A stretch of 64,000 bases of DNA, taken from the NCBI GenBank assembly GCA_963854835.1, contig OY978530.1:19196733-19260732 (forward strand). The letters run 5' to 3'. This DNA is from Megamerina dolium. Its lineage: Eukaryota; Arthropoda; Insecta; Diptera; Megamerinidae. The notes below the pieces were generated by a model that did no database searches, was not told the origin of the DNA, and saw only the letters and a program-made list of their open reading frames with translations. Positions 9,113 to 21,251 of this stretch are shown here, one piece after another (positions within the stretch are counted from its first letter, which is position 1; each line of letters opens with the position of its first letter). The position numbers and the translations under genes are program-made.

Positions 9113-11700
9113 GAGATCTGGGTCGCTCCGCTGATGCACTCTTTCGTTGGTCCATGACTCCTCCGGCATTATATTCGTAAGTCGGATGTCGAAAATATGC
9201 TCCATGCTTTCCACTCGAGAACAATGTTTACATTCCATTTTGCAAGGACGACGAGATAAAGCATGAACGTTGCCGTGATGTCCTCCATTACGATGCTCGA
9301 TTGTAAAATCATAATTCTGCAGCCTTTCAATCCAGTGCACCAATTGTCCTTCTGCCTTTTTAAATTGTAGTAACCACTTTAGCGGTGAGCGGTCCCTTTT
9401 TAGATGAAATGGCTGACCGTACAAGTATTTATGGAAGCACTTTACACATTCCAGTATTGCGAGCAACTCTCTTCGAGTATACAGTACTTTCTTTCTGGCT
9501 TCGACAGGATTTTACTGTAGTATGCTATTACTTTTTCTTGCCCATCTATGATCTGGGAAGCACACCACCTAATGCATAGCCACTCGCATCTGTATCTAAC
9601 ACAAACTTTTGACCAGATACTGGATACGCTAATACTGATGCTGAACAGAGTCTTTCTTTCAGCTGTTCGAATGCTTTCTGTTGTTCGTTGCCACACACAA
9701 ATGGTTTGTTCTTTCTTGTTAACTCATGCAGACTGCTGGCGATGTTTGCAAATCCAGGAACAAATCGTCTATAGTAGGTACATAAGCCTAGGAAGCTTCT
9801 TAGCTCGTCGGTATGTACTCCTTCTGTTGTTACTTTACGACCAAGATATTTAACTTCTCGCCTGAAGAGTGAACACTTTTTCATATTCAGTTTAAGCCCT
9901 CGTAATTGTATAAGCTCAAATACTTTTTTCAACTTTTCAAGGTGGTCTTTAAAATCTTTTCCCATCACGATAATGTCATCGAGGTACACCAAGCACGTTT
10001 TCCAGTGTAGTCCTCTGAGTACACGCTCCATCAAACGTTCGAAAGTAGCTGGCGCATTGCATAAGGCAAATGGCATCACTGAAAATTGGAAGAGACCATC
10101 GCCAATACTGAAAGCTATTTTTTTTTTGTCCTTACCAAGTTCCACTGGTCAGTAGCCACTTTGCAGATCAAGAGTTGAGAACCACTTCGCACCAGATAGA
10201 GCAGTGGGTAGCTATCTTTTTTCGTGATATTTAGCTTTCTGTAATCCACACAGAATCAAGTACTTCCATCTTTCTTCGTTACCAGTACAACTGGTGAAGT
10301 TCATGGACTGCTGTAAAATGCATCTTTAACCATGAAATCTGCGACATTCGTCGGTGTGTAACATTGGACCGTAGTCATATTCCGTGTCGGAGTGCACTTT
10401 CCATTCTATAAGAGCCGCTGCAGCAGAGCTGGTTACCAGAAAAAAAGAGTTTTTGGCCAGTTGTTGTTGTGATTTCGCCGGAGTCAGCCCATCTGATTTC
10501 ACAGAGGCCGAGCACGAGAAGTTGGTTACGCTGGAACTCCTTGCATAATTGCAACAATTTTGTTGGTTCAAGCAGTGAGCGCACATTCCATGTTCCTATT
10601 CGTGATCCACGTTGAAAACCACTTTGCACCAGATAGAGCAGTGGGTAGCTATCTTTTTTCGTGATATTTAGCTTTCTGTAATCCACACAGAATCAAGTAC
10701 TTCCATCTTTCTTCGTTACCAGTACAACTGGTGAAGTTCATGGATTCGCAGATGGTTCAATAACACCTTGTTTCTGCATATCTCAAATCAGCTTAATGGT
10801 TTCATTGGCTTTTGGCCAATGGAACTCGTCGTGGTGCTTGACGAATTGCTCTAGAATCACCGGTGTCAATGTGATGCTTCACGATGGTTGTTCGTCCTCT
10901 AGTTTTTCCATTTGAAGAAAAGATTGAACGGTACTTTTCCAATGCTTGTAAAGCCTTTTCTTTCTGCTGTTTGGTAAGCACACCTGCCCATTCTTCCATC
11001 TGTGCTTTTATTTCCGCTCCGACAGTTCCTGATCTTCCACTTTTTATCGACGAACCCTTTTCGCAGTCTACTACGGCAATAACTTCCTGGCAATGGCCAA
11101 TCACCATTTCTTTCTTCACAACTGTAGATGTATTAGTTGGATTTAATATTCGTACAGGTACTATTCCATTTTCTTTAGGTTCCACTAACGTTGTACCAAG
11201 TATGATGTCTTTATTCGTAAAAATTGCCTGTCCCATCATCCACAATTGTCTGTGCCCAAATTACCGCTACGAATTTTGCTGGAACCTCTTGGAGTTGTCA
11301 TGCCAATCGTAACCGATGTTTAATGGTAGCTCGACATTTCCATAGCGTAGTATCCGTTGATTTAAATCTAACGTTAATTTATTATTAATCATAAAATCAA
11401 CACTAATTATTACGTCATCGATGATGTCGACCACAAGGAATTCATGTTCCCACGTACAATTGCATTCTCACCCATTGCTGTTCTCAATTTTATTCCCATC
11501 AAAGGCTAAACCTCTTTACTTTTGATTATAGAATGTGATGCACCAGTATCCAGGGTTAACATGAATTCCAGATTGTCCAATTTTCCATCAATAGTCAAGC
11601 TGCTCGGCGCACGCTGTAATTGTGAAATTTGAATGATGGGGCAACCCACTGTTGGAGTCAGTTCACGCCCAACTGACTCGATTTAGTTTAACGATGGATT
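9113..11700 (-). pseudogene. Gypsy B protease / reverse transcriptase / RNase H, broken
   Basis: Minus-strand pieces of a Pol polyprotein. An aspartic protease motif LTLDTGASHSII lies near 11519-11580. The N-terminal part of the reverse transcriptase lies near 10802-11245, with the VKHHIDTGDSRAIRQ segment. The palm with VYLDDIIVMG is at 9546-10145, and the RNase H and connection region is at 9113-9700. The frame is broken many times, including a one-base loss before the RNase H motif near 9485 that is shared with the forward copy. A duplication flanking foreign sequence interrupts it at 10172-10743. The last codons run into the LINE tail. Confidence 0.85.
10172..10743 (-). repeat. Direct duplication around an inserted LINE-endonuclease fragment
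   Basis: About 130 bp of the gypsy B reverse transcriptase occur twice in direct orientation, at 10172-10307 and 10611-10743, with few differences. Between them lie about 300 bp. On the minus strand part of this encodes an AP-endonuclease N-terminus (RIGTWNVRSLLEPTKLL and CEIRWADSGE), from a LINE lineage different from the RTE-like copies in this window. The result is a short chimeric frame that begins in gypsy Pol and continues into endonuclease. The cause could be a repair event or a short templated insertion. Confidence 0.75.
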
Positions 11701-11875
11701 TTTGTTAGTGGAGCGGTCGATGTCCACCTTATTCTCCTTCTTTTGTCTTCTTGGAAAATTCGATCAAGCTTTCGTCGTAGACGGCAATCACGTTTCCGTC
11801 GCGTATACCATCTATGAATGCCTCTATTTTTATTTTCTCGATGAATTCTTCTGAGTTACCGGAGAACGCAAGATA

Positions 11876-12663
11876 TCATAAACGCACAATGTCGGAAGCG
11901 AAATCCTGAAGGCTCTCATTAATACATTGCACTCGCGATCTTAACTCCACTCGATGTAATTGGCTCTTGTATTCATTTCCATATTTCCGCTGGAGTGTGT
12001 CCATCAGTGATTGGTAGCTACAACGATCTTTCTCTGGAACCATCGATAACACCTCGGAAGCATTATCATTTGATGGTGTGGTACCATCAAATGTTGGTGG
12101 CTTTAGTTTAATTGTACTTGAATCTCTAATCACTGATACGGCTGGTCCATTTATTTTTAGTTGGTTGAGATCGTACTGTAATTTCTCGAACTGATCTTCC
12201 AAATCATACACGTGTTCCTTCAGATCTGTGGCCTTTTCATTAATGGCTCCGGAAATTTCCTGCAATCCAATCTCAATTCCTTTTTGTAGATTTTCGATTA
12301 CGTGTTCTTGACGAGAATAACCTTCTTGAATTTGCATACGCAATTCACTAATAACGCCCTCTTGGCGAGACGAACCTTTTTGAATTTCTATGCGCAATTT
12401 AGCCGAATGTTCTTGTAACTTCGCATTAATTCCTTGCAGTTGCTGCTGCTATTGTGCATCGTGGATTTCATAAATTCCATGAGTTGACCAATCGAATCTA
12501 TCTTGCTCTCTTCCTCGGCGTGCACGACTGCATGTATCTCGGCTTCCTGAAAGAACTCATGTTCTTCTACATTAATACCCCTAGCCTCCCTGGCTTGCCT
12601 TAGCCTCACCAGCAGTTCTGCTTTTGTACCTGATGACGATAGATTCCCACTTCTGACAACAAT
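11876..12663 (-). pseudogene. Gypsy B Gag with SAP-like N-terminal segment
   Basis: Two overlapping minus-strand frames (12388-12750 and 11876-12397) together cover a Gag-like protein. The N-terminal part contains VRSGNLSSSGTKAELLVRL, which resembles the second helix and turn of a SAP nucleic-acid-binding motif. A long coiled-coil-like region with repeated QEGYSRQE-type units follows, then a retroviral Gag capsid-like region (SYQSLMDTLQRKYG, LQDFASDIVRL). No zinc knuckle was seen. The upper frame is open through the primer-binding site into the LTR, up to an ATG near 12750. A frame break near 12390-12460 separates the two parts. Gag would package element RNA. Confidence 0.7.
12649..12663 (-). 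promoter_or_regulatory. Primer-binding site of gypsy B
   Basis: Directly inside the 5' LTR on the minus strand the sequence TGTCAGAAGTGGGA occurs. It is complementary to a tRNA 3' end of the type CCCACTTCTGACA, most likely tRNA-Leu from memory of fly tRNAs. It lies where minus-strand DNA synthesis is primed in LTR elements. The gag frame is open across it. Confidence 0.55.
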
Positions 12664-13064
12664 TGTTAGGTTTTTTATTTTGTTAGCGTTTAATTCTATT
12701 TGAATTAACCTTGTTTGATCACTGGATTCTGTTAATAATAACTGCAACACTTATTTTATACAACTACCATATATACATCAACAATTTATTTAATAAACTC
12801 TATTTACAATCAACTCTGTTTACTACTATTTACAATAACACTTTAATGTACTTGCAACTTTTGCCTCTGAAATTAAAACGATATTGGCGCAATCACGTTC
12901 GGAATTAGATTTATTTGCACTTGTCACACTGACTCTATTTATACTCTGTTGGCAACACCCCAGAATCTTCCTTTATCGAGATTCTTCTCTTTCTTTCTCG
13001 TTGGCTTGTTCTGGTTATCGCTTCAGTCACAATAATGAGTAACCAACCATCGATACTCGTTACA
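12664..13064 (-). repeat. 5' LTR of gypsy B (reverse copy)
   Basis: The LTR starts TGTAACGAGTATCGATGG and ends in CTAACA when read on the minus strand. It matches the LTRs at 13110-13546 and 24677-25114 with scattered substitutions and a shorter U3 (401 bp against about 438 bp). ATAT follows on the outer side. Confidence 0.88.
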
Positions 13065-13109
13065 ATATTTTGCCTCGCGACATATTTCACACAATTGTAA
13101 AATATATAT

Positions 13110-13546
13110 TGTTACGTTTTTATTCTGTGAGCGTTTAATTCTATTTGAATTACCTTGTTCGATCACTGGATTCTGTTAATAATAACTGCAACACTTATTT
13201 TATACAACTATATACAGCAACAATTTATTTAATAAACTCTATTTACAATCGACTCTGTTTATAATCAACTATTTACAATAACACTTTAATGTACTAGCAA
13301 CTTTTGCCTCTGTATCGATGTTTCTGCAATCACGTTCGGGATCAGATTGATTCTCACTTCTCAACACTGGCTCTATTTATACTCTGTTGGCAACACCCCA
13401 GAATCTTCCTTTATCGAGATTCTTCTCTTTCTTTCTCGTCGGCTTGTTATGGTTATTACTTATTTCTTTTTGTTGACATTCGTTTCGATGCTGCCAATAG
13501 TGTCAGTCCAATAGTGATGAGTAACAAACTATCGATACTCGTTACA
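13110..13546 (-). repeat. Solo LTR of gypsy B with ATAT target duplication
   Basis: A complete LTR of 437 bp, from TGTAACGAG to CGTAACA on the minus strand, is flanked on both sides by ATAT (13106-13109 and 13547-13550). Solo LTRs arise by recombination between the two LTRs of a full element, which removes the interior. It stands only 45 bp from the LTR of the neighbouring gypsy B copy and in the same orientation. Confidence 0.9.
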
Positions 13547-13550
13547 ATAT

Positions 13551-14154
13551 CTACCCATACCAACAATGCTCATAGTCGTAAAATGCACAATCCATAACAA
13601 TATTACGTATAATTGTGGAATGCCGGAGCATTCCAATAGAAATTGTGGCATTTGCAAAGGCATAGGTTTCTTTAAGTGTGAAGTGTGACTACTGCACACT
13701 TGCGTATGACTATGACTATGGTATACTTCATATACATCAGCTTCTTATTTTTTGTTTGTTTGTTTTTTTTTTGCTTTGCCTTGTGAAATCGTTTTTAAAT
13801 ATGCAAGAAATAATAACAAAAAGAAAGATAACGCCAAAGAATTTCGTCACTTGTAAAATTATTATACCTGTTACAATTTTGTTAACATGCTTTTGAAAGT
13901 CTTTTAAATTCCAATTGTATGTATTTAAACTTAATCCAAACATGTCGACTGTAAAATTAATTAAAAATAACAAATGCACACTGCTATGATAGTTAATAAA
14001 GTAAAAGATTGTGTAATATTATATAAAAAAATTTTTAATAAATATGTGGCACTTATAAACCCCAAGGAGCTCTTTGGCCGAGCTTCTCTTCTGCCGGTTC
14101 TGAACGGCAGAACTCTTGTGACATCACTTTTTCTGAGCTTTGTCACAGAGTTCT
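13551..14154. other. AT-rich stretch without recognised features
   Basis: About 600 bp between the solo LTR and the integrase end of gypsy D. Only short uninformative open frames are present and no terminal repeats were recognised. It may be remaining host DNA or a decayed element; no 3' LTR of gypsy D is visible in it. Confidence 0.4.
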
Positions 14155-16731
14155 TTTAGAAACTTTTTCATAAGATATTCTGCTAAAGGTCTGTGGCGTC
14201 TTTCTAAAGAACCATTTGCTTGTGAATGGTACGGTGTTATATGTAATTTTTAACACCCAGCATCTTAGATGTATCGGAAAACAATTTCGAAGTGAAATTC
14301 GTAACATTATCAGTCACTAAAATTTTTGGTCTGTTATATCGCGCAGTAACTTCGTTGTAAAACGCTTTTGCTACTGTGGTAGCTTCCGCATCTGATATAG
14401 CTACACAAATAAACATTTTGGAAAAATCATCTTGAAATGTAAGTATGCACTTGTTTCCAGATACCGTCTCTGGAAGAATTCCTATGGTAGGAATATATAC
14501 CTTTTCAAACTGCTTGGATGGTGTATCAGTTGATATCAATGGCATTTTCGTAAGCCTCGAGCTCTTGTTAGTTTGACATTTTTTACATTTTTTAACATAT
14601 TCTTTAATTTGGCTTCGCATACCTTTCCACCTATACTGTCTTCTAATCCTGAAATAAATTATCAGGGCACTCTGATGCCCTTCTAAAGGTGAATCATGGA
14701 AGTTGCGAAGTATCGTCGGTATATCCTTTTCATAAGTGAGAAGTTCCGCATTCTTGTTCTCGTGATTTTCAACATTTTCATCTAGTTCTAACTCGTCACC
14801 TGAGCTTTCGTTAGGCTTTTCTTGGCTTTCGGTTTCGTCGATTTTATTCCTTGCCATAGAACGAGTCACAACCATTGTTGACTCCTGACGCGGTTGTGGA
14901 ACTCTGATAAGCGCATCCGTATTCAAGTTCCTTTTGCCTAGTTTATAAATGATTTCAAAATCAAACTTAGATAGTTTATGTTGAAACGTGCCAAGAATGA
15001 TGTCTGGTCTTTCAGGTTGTCAATTCCTCGTGAGGGCTGATGGTCAGTGTAGACTTTGAATGGTCTATCCAGTAGATAAGCTCTATAATTATTTGCAGCC
15101 CACACGATTGCCAAGGATTCCTTTTCGATGGTGGAATACCTTTTCTCGGTATCACTGAGCGCCCTGCTCGCAAAGGCTATTGGTCGATCTTTTCCAATTT
15201 CACCTTGCGATAGAACTGCCCCCAAGGCTTCATTGCTGGCATCTGTTAGCACAAAGGACTTGGAAAAATCAGGATATGTTAAAATTGGTGGAGAGCAAAT
15301 TGCCTCCTTTAAATCTTCAAAAGCTTTCTGGCATTTATCGGTCTATTCAAATTTTACGTCTTTCTTTAGTAATTTATTAATTGGTAGCGCCATGCCTGCC
15401 ATATTTTCAACAAATTTTCGATAATAATTTACTAAACCTCAGAATGCCTGAACGTCTTTCTTATTTCTTGGATTAGGAATATTTCTGACACATTCTACCT
15501 TACTGGGATCTGGCAATGCCCCTTCCTCAGTGCATTTATGACCTAGGGAAATTATCTCTTTTCGCAAAAACTGACACTTCTCTGTGTTTAGTTTTAAGTT
15601 ATGTTTACGTAAGAATTCAAACACTCTCCGCAACCGTGATTCATGTTGCTCCAAATTCCGACCGTAGACAACAATGTCATCCAAATGTACAAAACAATCT
15701 ATTCCCTGGAGTCGTCAATACACGATTTATTAATCTTTGAAAAGTAGCAGGTGCGGCCGTTAACCCGAAAGGCATTCTATTAAATTCGTAATGCCCGACA
15801 CGTGAACTAAAAGCGGTTTTTTCTCTGTCAGACTCTTCCATTAGCACTTCATGATATCCACTGGCTAGATCAAGTGTAGTGAAATATCTACTATGACCTA
15901 ACTGTTCCAATATCTCATCGATGCACTTCTGGTAACCTGTACTGTCTCTGATTTATTGGTGCCTGATCTGCCTTTACTGGTATCGTGTGCTTTATACCTG
16001 TTGTGTAAGACAATTTATCGCCTTCCAAATAAAACAAATCGTGAAATGACTTGAAGATGTCTTCCATCGATATTCTTTCTTCCATATTTAGGTTTGAATC
16101 TAACTTAACCGTTTCTAATATTTCTAAGTATTGATACATAAACTTTATTATTTGTGACACATCCCAATGTCTTACCTAAGAATATCCCGGGAGAAACTTC
16201 TTGTTTTTCGACTATAACCGTTTCCAAATCGGTATTTACCTTTAAGGGAACTATCCTCATAGTTCTCCCTGGTACTACAATCTCACTGTTGTAGAGTACT
16301 CTATTAACCTCGTGCAATGGTTTGAGAGGTAAAATCATCAAATGCTGTTTTCGCTCACCGAAGAAAGTCAGCTTCTTTTCCATAGTATTGAGGACCGACC
16401 GGTTCCATAAATTGTCTCGTCCTAGGATACCATCTGCAGGTATCCCTTTCTCTTCAGATATTACATGTAATACTAAATTCGAATCATTAGTCCTTTCATG
16501 TTGGACTGCTATTGGACCTAACGTGAAGACAAATCCTCCGAATGCACCACTAAGATTTTTCATTGAATTCCCTATCTTGCTAACGTATTCGTTAATTACT
16601 GTTGATTTTACTGAACTGGTATATGCCCCAGAGTCTACCAGCAAAATGAGTTTTACATTTCTCGCTTCCTTGCACGGAAACTCAATGAACACATCATCTA
16701 CATCATAGACTCCAAAACAATAACCATCCAA
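14155..16731 (-). pseudogene. Gypsy D Pol: protease, RT, RNase H, integrase fragments
   Basis: The protease appears as LLVDSGAYTSS in the frame 16105-16731. Reverse transcriptase pieces are at 15677-15910 (FTTLDLASGYHEV, FGLTAAPATF) and 15439-15684 (MDDIVVYG). RNase H is at 14938-15252 (LTDASNEALGAVLSQ, YTDHQP). The integrase zinc region and core are at 14160-14926, with CKKCQ and the second catalytic Asp in VTDNVTNFTS. The E-containing motif continues in another frame near 14165-14235. Several frameshifts and stops separate the pieces, so this is a decayed polyprotein gene. Confidence 0.85.
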
Positions 16732-16899
16732 TTACTGGATGGGAAAGATGGGTAAACAATCCCTCTGGACGCATGACTACCAACTTCCACCATCCTACTA
16801 TCTGACATGGAGGGTGTGTCAGCAATCTCTAAAGATGCATGACTGACACCTTCCATTTCAGATGGCCTATTTTTAGCAAAATTTTGGGATTCTCGGTTT

Positions 16900-18253
16900 A
16901 TTGGCAGTACCTGTGCCCTCCGTAGCTTCCCTGAGTCTTTTCCAACTCTTTGCGTTTGTAACAGTCGGGCATCCTGTGTCCGGGCTTCCTGCAAAGGAAC
17001 CATTTAGCTTCGGACTTACTCCGATTAGGCCCTACATTTTCTTCGCTTTCCTCATTATGCCCTGGTTTTGGAGTATATTTCCCTACTGGCTTTTTATTGT
17101 TAGTAAACGACGTACAAGATAGATTGATCTCATGCCCATATTGCTTACATTTAATACAGAAGAGCGTATTTTTCCTTTTAAAACATTCATCCCCGGTGTG
17201 TCCCTTCTTGTCGTAGAAGGAACAGGTAGGAACTTTCCTCTGGCTGTTTTGGGGTTTTACTTTATTCTCTGGGTACTGATCTTAGATGTCACCATATTAT
17301 TACTATTGTGGTGGAACGCTACTATGTTACCTGTTTGGGTTTGGCAAGCTTCATAGGAATTTAATAAGGTATTGAGACTTATATTGGTTCCCGCGTTGAG
17401 CTGATAGTGCTATTTCCCTCTTTCGAGCAGGATACTCGTACTTAAATCCTCCTCTGCCAGTTCCTCTAACGTGCCTTTCTTGCTTAGCATATGGACTCTA
17501 TGCATTGGTTCACTAAGGCCTGTTGCAAATGATTTCCTTGTGAACGTCTCTAGCTCATGCAGCAGTGCTTGGTCTCCTTTTCCCCCATATGAGGCTTTGA
17601 CACACTAAGTTACGGCGGTTTCAGCTCGTCTAATCTTCTGGCGAATGCACTTATGCTTTCCTGTGGAAATTGCCGAGCAAACTTGATTTGGTGAGTGATG
17701 GGTTCTAGCTGGATTATTTTCAGGTATGTGTTCCTTAGAAGTGTATATAATTCATCCAAATTGGCAAATTTTTTCGTCTCATCTCATCTGCTAAACTGCG
17801 TTCCCTCTCAAAATTTCTTTCTTGGGCCTGGAGAGCGCTTAGTTGCTCAGTGGTCATGGAGGTTCTGAGTCTCTTCTCTATAAATTTCTCGGAAATATTT
17901 CTCTCCTTAAGTAGTCCTTCTAACTCCTGATTTCTTCTGTGGAGTTGTACGTTCTTTGCGTCTAGTTGTTCAGCTTCCAACCCTTGGTTCACAATCCTTA
18001 ACCTGAGGTTTCTTATTTGCGCCTCCGCTGCATCCAAATTGTCCCTCACGGCTAGACTTGCTTCATCCAGTGTTTTTAAAAGGTCCTCTAATTTAGATAA
18101 CGTCGCTTCTAGCTCCTCTCCTGGCGATAGTACTTTGCCGTGTTGTACTTTCGATTTTATGAGCTCGTATTGCTCGTATTGCTCGTAAGTGCTATTTTGC
18201 TTAATTAAATCCCACAAAAAAGTGGTGGCTACCTGAATTGCAATAACCTCCAT
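16900..18253 (-). pseudogene. Gypsy D Gag with coiled coil and three zinc knuckles
   Basis: The start at 18253 opens 172 codons. A short hydrophobic N-terminus is followed by a long Leu/Glu-rich coiled coil (about residues 45-150). The capsid region between 17250 and 17735 is frame-broken. The nucleocapsid part follows on the minus strand near 16940-17230. One knuckle (CSFYDKKGHTGDEC) has Tyr in place of the second Cys. A second is CIKCKQYGHEINLSC, and a third is CRKPGHRMPDC. Gag assembles the particle and the knuckles bind RNA; the Cys to Tyr change and the frame breaks make this copy defective. Confidence 0.7.
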
Positions 18254-18395
18254 CAGATATTATCCTGGAACACAAATTGATTTAATGTCCTAGGGAACAA
18301 TGGTATCCTAATACTGCGTTAAACGTTTTACATAAAATATCTTGTCTTACAAGATACTATACTTACTATATAGTATCCTACCGGCTGCGCCAAAA

Positions 18396-18866
18396 TGTTG
18401 TGTCTTCTTTTTGAAAACTTTAACTTCTCCTTAGATAACTTATTTCTTAAAACTTACCCATTTCGCTCCACTTCTGCTTCCCGTAATTCTTTTCTCGCTC
18501 TACCCAATTATGTTTCTAGAGTATAATGTTTCTTTTCACAATATAGTCTTTATTTATTTGACAAAGTTATTTTTCTTTCACACAAAATAGCTCTTATTCG
18601 ACTATATAATTTATCCTTCACAATATAGCTTTATCAATGTTGTTTTTCTTCAGAATGTGATTTCTTATTTAACAGGATGTTATATCCTTCACAATATGAT
18701 TTCTTATTTAAAAGGATGTTATATCCTTCACAATATGATTTCTTATTTAACAGGATGTTATATCCTTCACAATATGATTTCTTATTTAACAGGATGTTAT
18801 ATCCTTCACAATATGGTTTCTATTTTTAACTTACTCTAACTCACTCTTCGAGTCATCAACTTATCT
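18396..18866 (-). repeat. 5' LTR of gypsy D
   Basis: The inner edge at 18396 reads CACAACA on the minus strand, right next to the primer-binding site. The outer edge is set near 18866 because BEL/Pao RNase H coding resumes there; the LTR would start TGTAAAACG. No second copy exists in the window to confirm the outer edge. It contains a 39-bp tandem repeat. Confidence 0.65.
18653..18815. repeat. 39-bp minisatellite, about four units
   Basis: Four near-identical units spaced 39 bp apart (starts near 18657, 18696, 18735 and 18774) contain GATTTCTTATTTAACAGG and ATATCCTTCACAATAT. The length is a multiple of three, so the forward strand shows a repeated 13-residue peptide, but this is a by-product of the repeat inside an LTR. 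Confidence 0.9.
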
Positions 18867-20933
18867 TGACTGACTTCGTTTTACAACTTCGGAGTCAGAC
18901 CAGAGAAATAGCTGACAATCGTGAAGTCCAAGTTGCGAATGTACAGACTTGACCAGTTTGAGAGTAAAACTACTCCACACAATTCTAATCGTGGGAGGCT
19001 AACCGTTCTTATGGGAGCAACTTTTCCTTTGGAGACTAAAAGATGTGATGAGATATTGTCATATTTTTTTTTTGTATGCGTAAGGATATATAAAGCTGCG
19101 CAATGAGTTTTTTTAGAAGAGTCACAGAATCCGTGTATTTGAACCCTTATCTTAGGAGAAAATTCTACCCATCTTGGGATTTCGATCTCGCTGATAACGA
19201 GTAAATTTTCTACAAACTGATATCATGAGAAATTTCGGTTTAACACACTCATCCAAACCCGCACCAGCATGCCATAATTCTTGGAGTAGAATTTTCGTTT
19301 GAATCATTATAGACGAGAGCCATCCTTTTTTTTCCTTGTGCACTCCTCTTGGGAGCATAGGGCCTCAGCAAGACTCTTCCATCGTACACGATTCTGTGCT
19401 GTTATTTTTGCGCCGTCCCATGTTGTGTTGACATCGGCTAGCTCGCGCAATATCGACCTACTCTAAGTATTTTTTGGCCTAATTCAACCTCTGCTACCCT
19501 GTGGGTTCCAGTCTAGTGCCGTTCTTGTAATGTTATCTGAAGGTTTTCTAAGCGTGTCACCTATCCATCGCAAAAGCCATCCTGCCAGGTCAAAAAGTTT
19601 CGTGGCAGCATTTGATGTAGAAATTTGAATGACACTATATGAAAATGTGTCTGAGAGACCTTTCCATCCAATTCCGAGAGGTTTTCGTGGAACTCGAACT
19701 GTGAAAACGTAAAAAATTATAATCTTGTAGATCAGTTTCTGGGATTCCTTCAAGTATTTTACGGTGTTTTGCAGTAATTTTCTTGAGTGGAAATTCTGCG
19801 GAATCGAGGATTTGTATTACCTGATCCAATGCTTCACATCCTGAGAGAATGTCATCAGCATAAATTGGACGACAGAGGACATTTGCGGCTATAGGATAAT
19901 CTTGCTCCGAATCATTAGCCAACTGATACAGAATTTTGAGGACCAAGTAAGGAGCCCATTTTATACCAAATATTGCGGTTTTCAATTTGAAATTCTGACT
20001 TGAGATATCAGGCGACAGCCGAAAATGAATTCTTTGAAAATTTTTCGTACATATCCATTGTAAAAAACAAAACGATATAAACGCCATTGGAGAATGAGAG
20101 GCATAAAATCTGGTTGAAGAACATCGTTTAGTGAGTTTCCAGAATTCGAGGTTTTTGACGCGCACAAACGCTGGAAGCAACTTTTTCTGGTCGAATTACT
20201 GCATGTTGTGATAAATAAAACGAGAAATATTTACCATAAGAAGAGATTTCACCCGAATCGGTGATTTGCAAGAGTGATATACTCTTTCAGAACCTTATCA
20301 TAAACTTATTTGAGGCTCTATTTTCTCTGGAGATTTCGTTCCTTACTAACAAACTGTTGGAGTGCCGCGTTTTGGGATTGGCGCAACGCTAATGTTTGCG
20401 GAAAATTTTCCTTCAATGGTAATCTTACCACATATCTTCCATCTTTGTTCGTGTACCTTTGTAGAGGCGCTGACAAAATATATTTTCCGATGACAGTCGA
20501 AGAAATTTCAGAAATTTTCTTGTTCCCAAAATTACTTTAGCTGGGAACTGAGATCTTCATTGGAACCTTCATTGACGTGGGTCGAGAATAGTCACACCTT
20601 CTCAGGAATCGATCTACTGAGAATCTACCCAAATATTGTGTTCTGACCTATTAGATTCCCACATGAGCTATAGCGCAGCTCTTGGAGGAAGATCTTTGGA
20701 ATTAAGTCACTTCCAATAACCAAGTTAATTTGGGCAGGCCTATTACAATTTGGATCAGCAAGATCGATTTTAGCAAACTCTAGCCAATCTGAACGTTTTG
20801 TACAAAACGTTGTTAGCAGATTCATTAATTGAGATAACACTATGATTTCTGCTTGTATTTTTAAGTTAGTCTTTGGAGATACTAACGTTAAAGAACAGTG
20901 TTGTGTAGAATTTTGTACTACTCTGCCGCCCAT
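18867..20933 (-). pseudogene. BEL/Pao protease, reverse transcriptase and RNase H fragments
   Basis: The segment 20625-20933 shows the protease-like domain usual in BEL/Pao (IDLADPNCNRPAQINLVIGS). Reverse transcriptase is in 19635-20180, with IKWAPYLVLKILYQLANDSE and the active site YADDI. The region beyond the polymerase is at 19152-19358 (KKGWLSSIMIQTKILLQELW), typical of Pao. RNase H begins at about 18870-19170, with HGFCDSSKK and SLPRLELCGVVL, and is cut off by gypsy D. Many stops and frameshifts are present. Confidence 0.8.
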
Positions 20934-21251
20934 TCCTGAAATCTGAAACAGAGACTTCTCCGTAGGAAGCTGTTGATCTTCTGAAAGACTACTTCAGGGT
21001 GAGTTTTTATTTGGTTTAGCTGGAGTTGCTACGTCGGCTTGTAAAGTAGTAGTTTGAGGTCTGCTATTTGTTGAAGTTGACGCTTGAATTTTCGGATGCA
21101 AATGAAGCATAGAGTGATGCTTTCTTTTACAGTATACACATGAGTAGTTGCTATTGCAATCATTTTTTCGATGACTGTACGCAAGGCAGTTCTCACAGAA
21201 ATTATTGTCACGAAAAAACTTTATTCAGTCGGGTACCGAACGTTTTTTGAA

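Larger units (their letters stand above)
9113..13064 (-). mobile_element. Ty3/gypsy element, family B, reverse, truncated in pol
   Basis: Read on the minus strand the order is 5' LTR (12664-13064), primer-binding site, gag, protease, reverse transcriptase and RNase H. The element breaks off at 9112 where the LINE tail begins, so integrase and the 3' LTR are absent. The outer side of the LTR is followed by ATAT (13065-13068), the target site preferred by this family as judged from the solo LTR nearby. A forward copy lacking the 5' half is at 22251-25114; the two overlap in reverse transcriptase and RNase H. Confidence 0.88.
14155..18866 (-). mobile_element. Ty3/gypsy element, family D, reverse, no 3' LTR
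   Basis: On the minus strand the order is 5' LTR (about 18396-18866), primer-binding site TGGCGCAGCCGGTAGGAT (18376-18393), gag with zinc knuckles, protease, reverse transcriptase, RNase H and integrase. It stops near 14155 inside the integrase core and no matching LTR follows. At the outer end the LTR interrupts a BEL/Pao RNase H region, suggesting that family D inserted into the BEL element. The element is clearly different in sequence from families B, C and E. Confidence 0.85.

Noticed and set aside
18657..18839. 60-residue repetitive peptide, possibly a secreted repeat protein
   Set aside because: It is only the 39-bp LTR minisatellite read in one frame; the other strand is the transcribed one.
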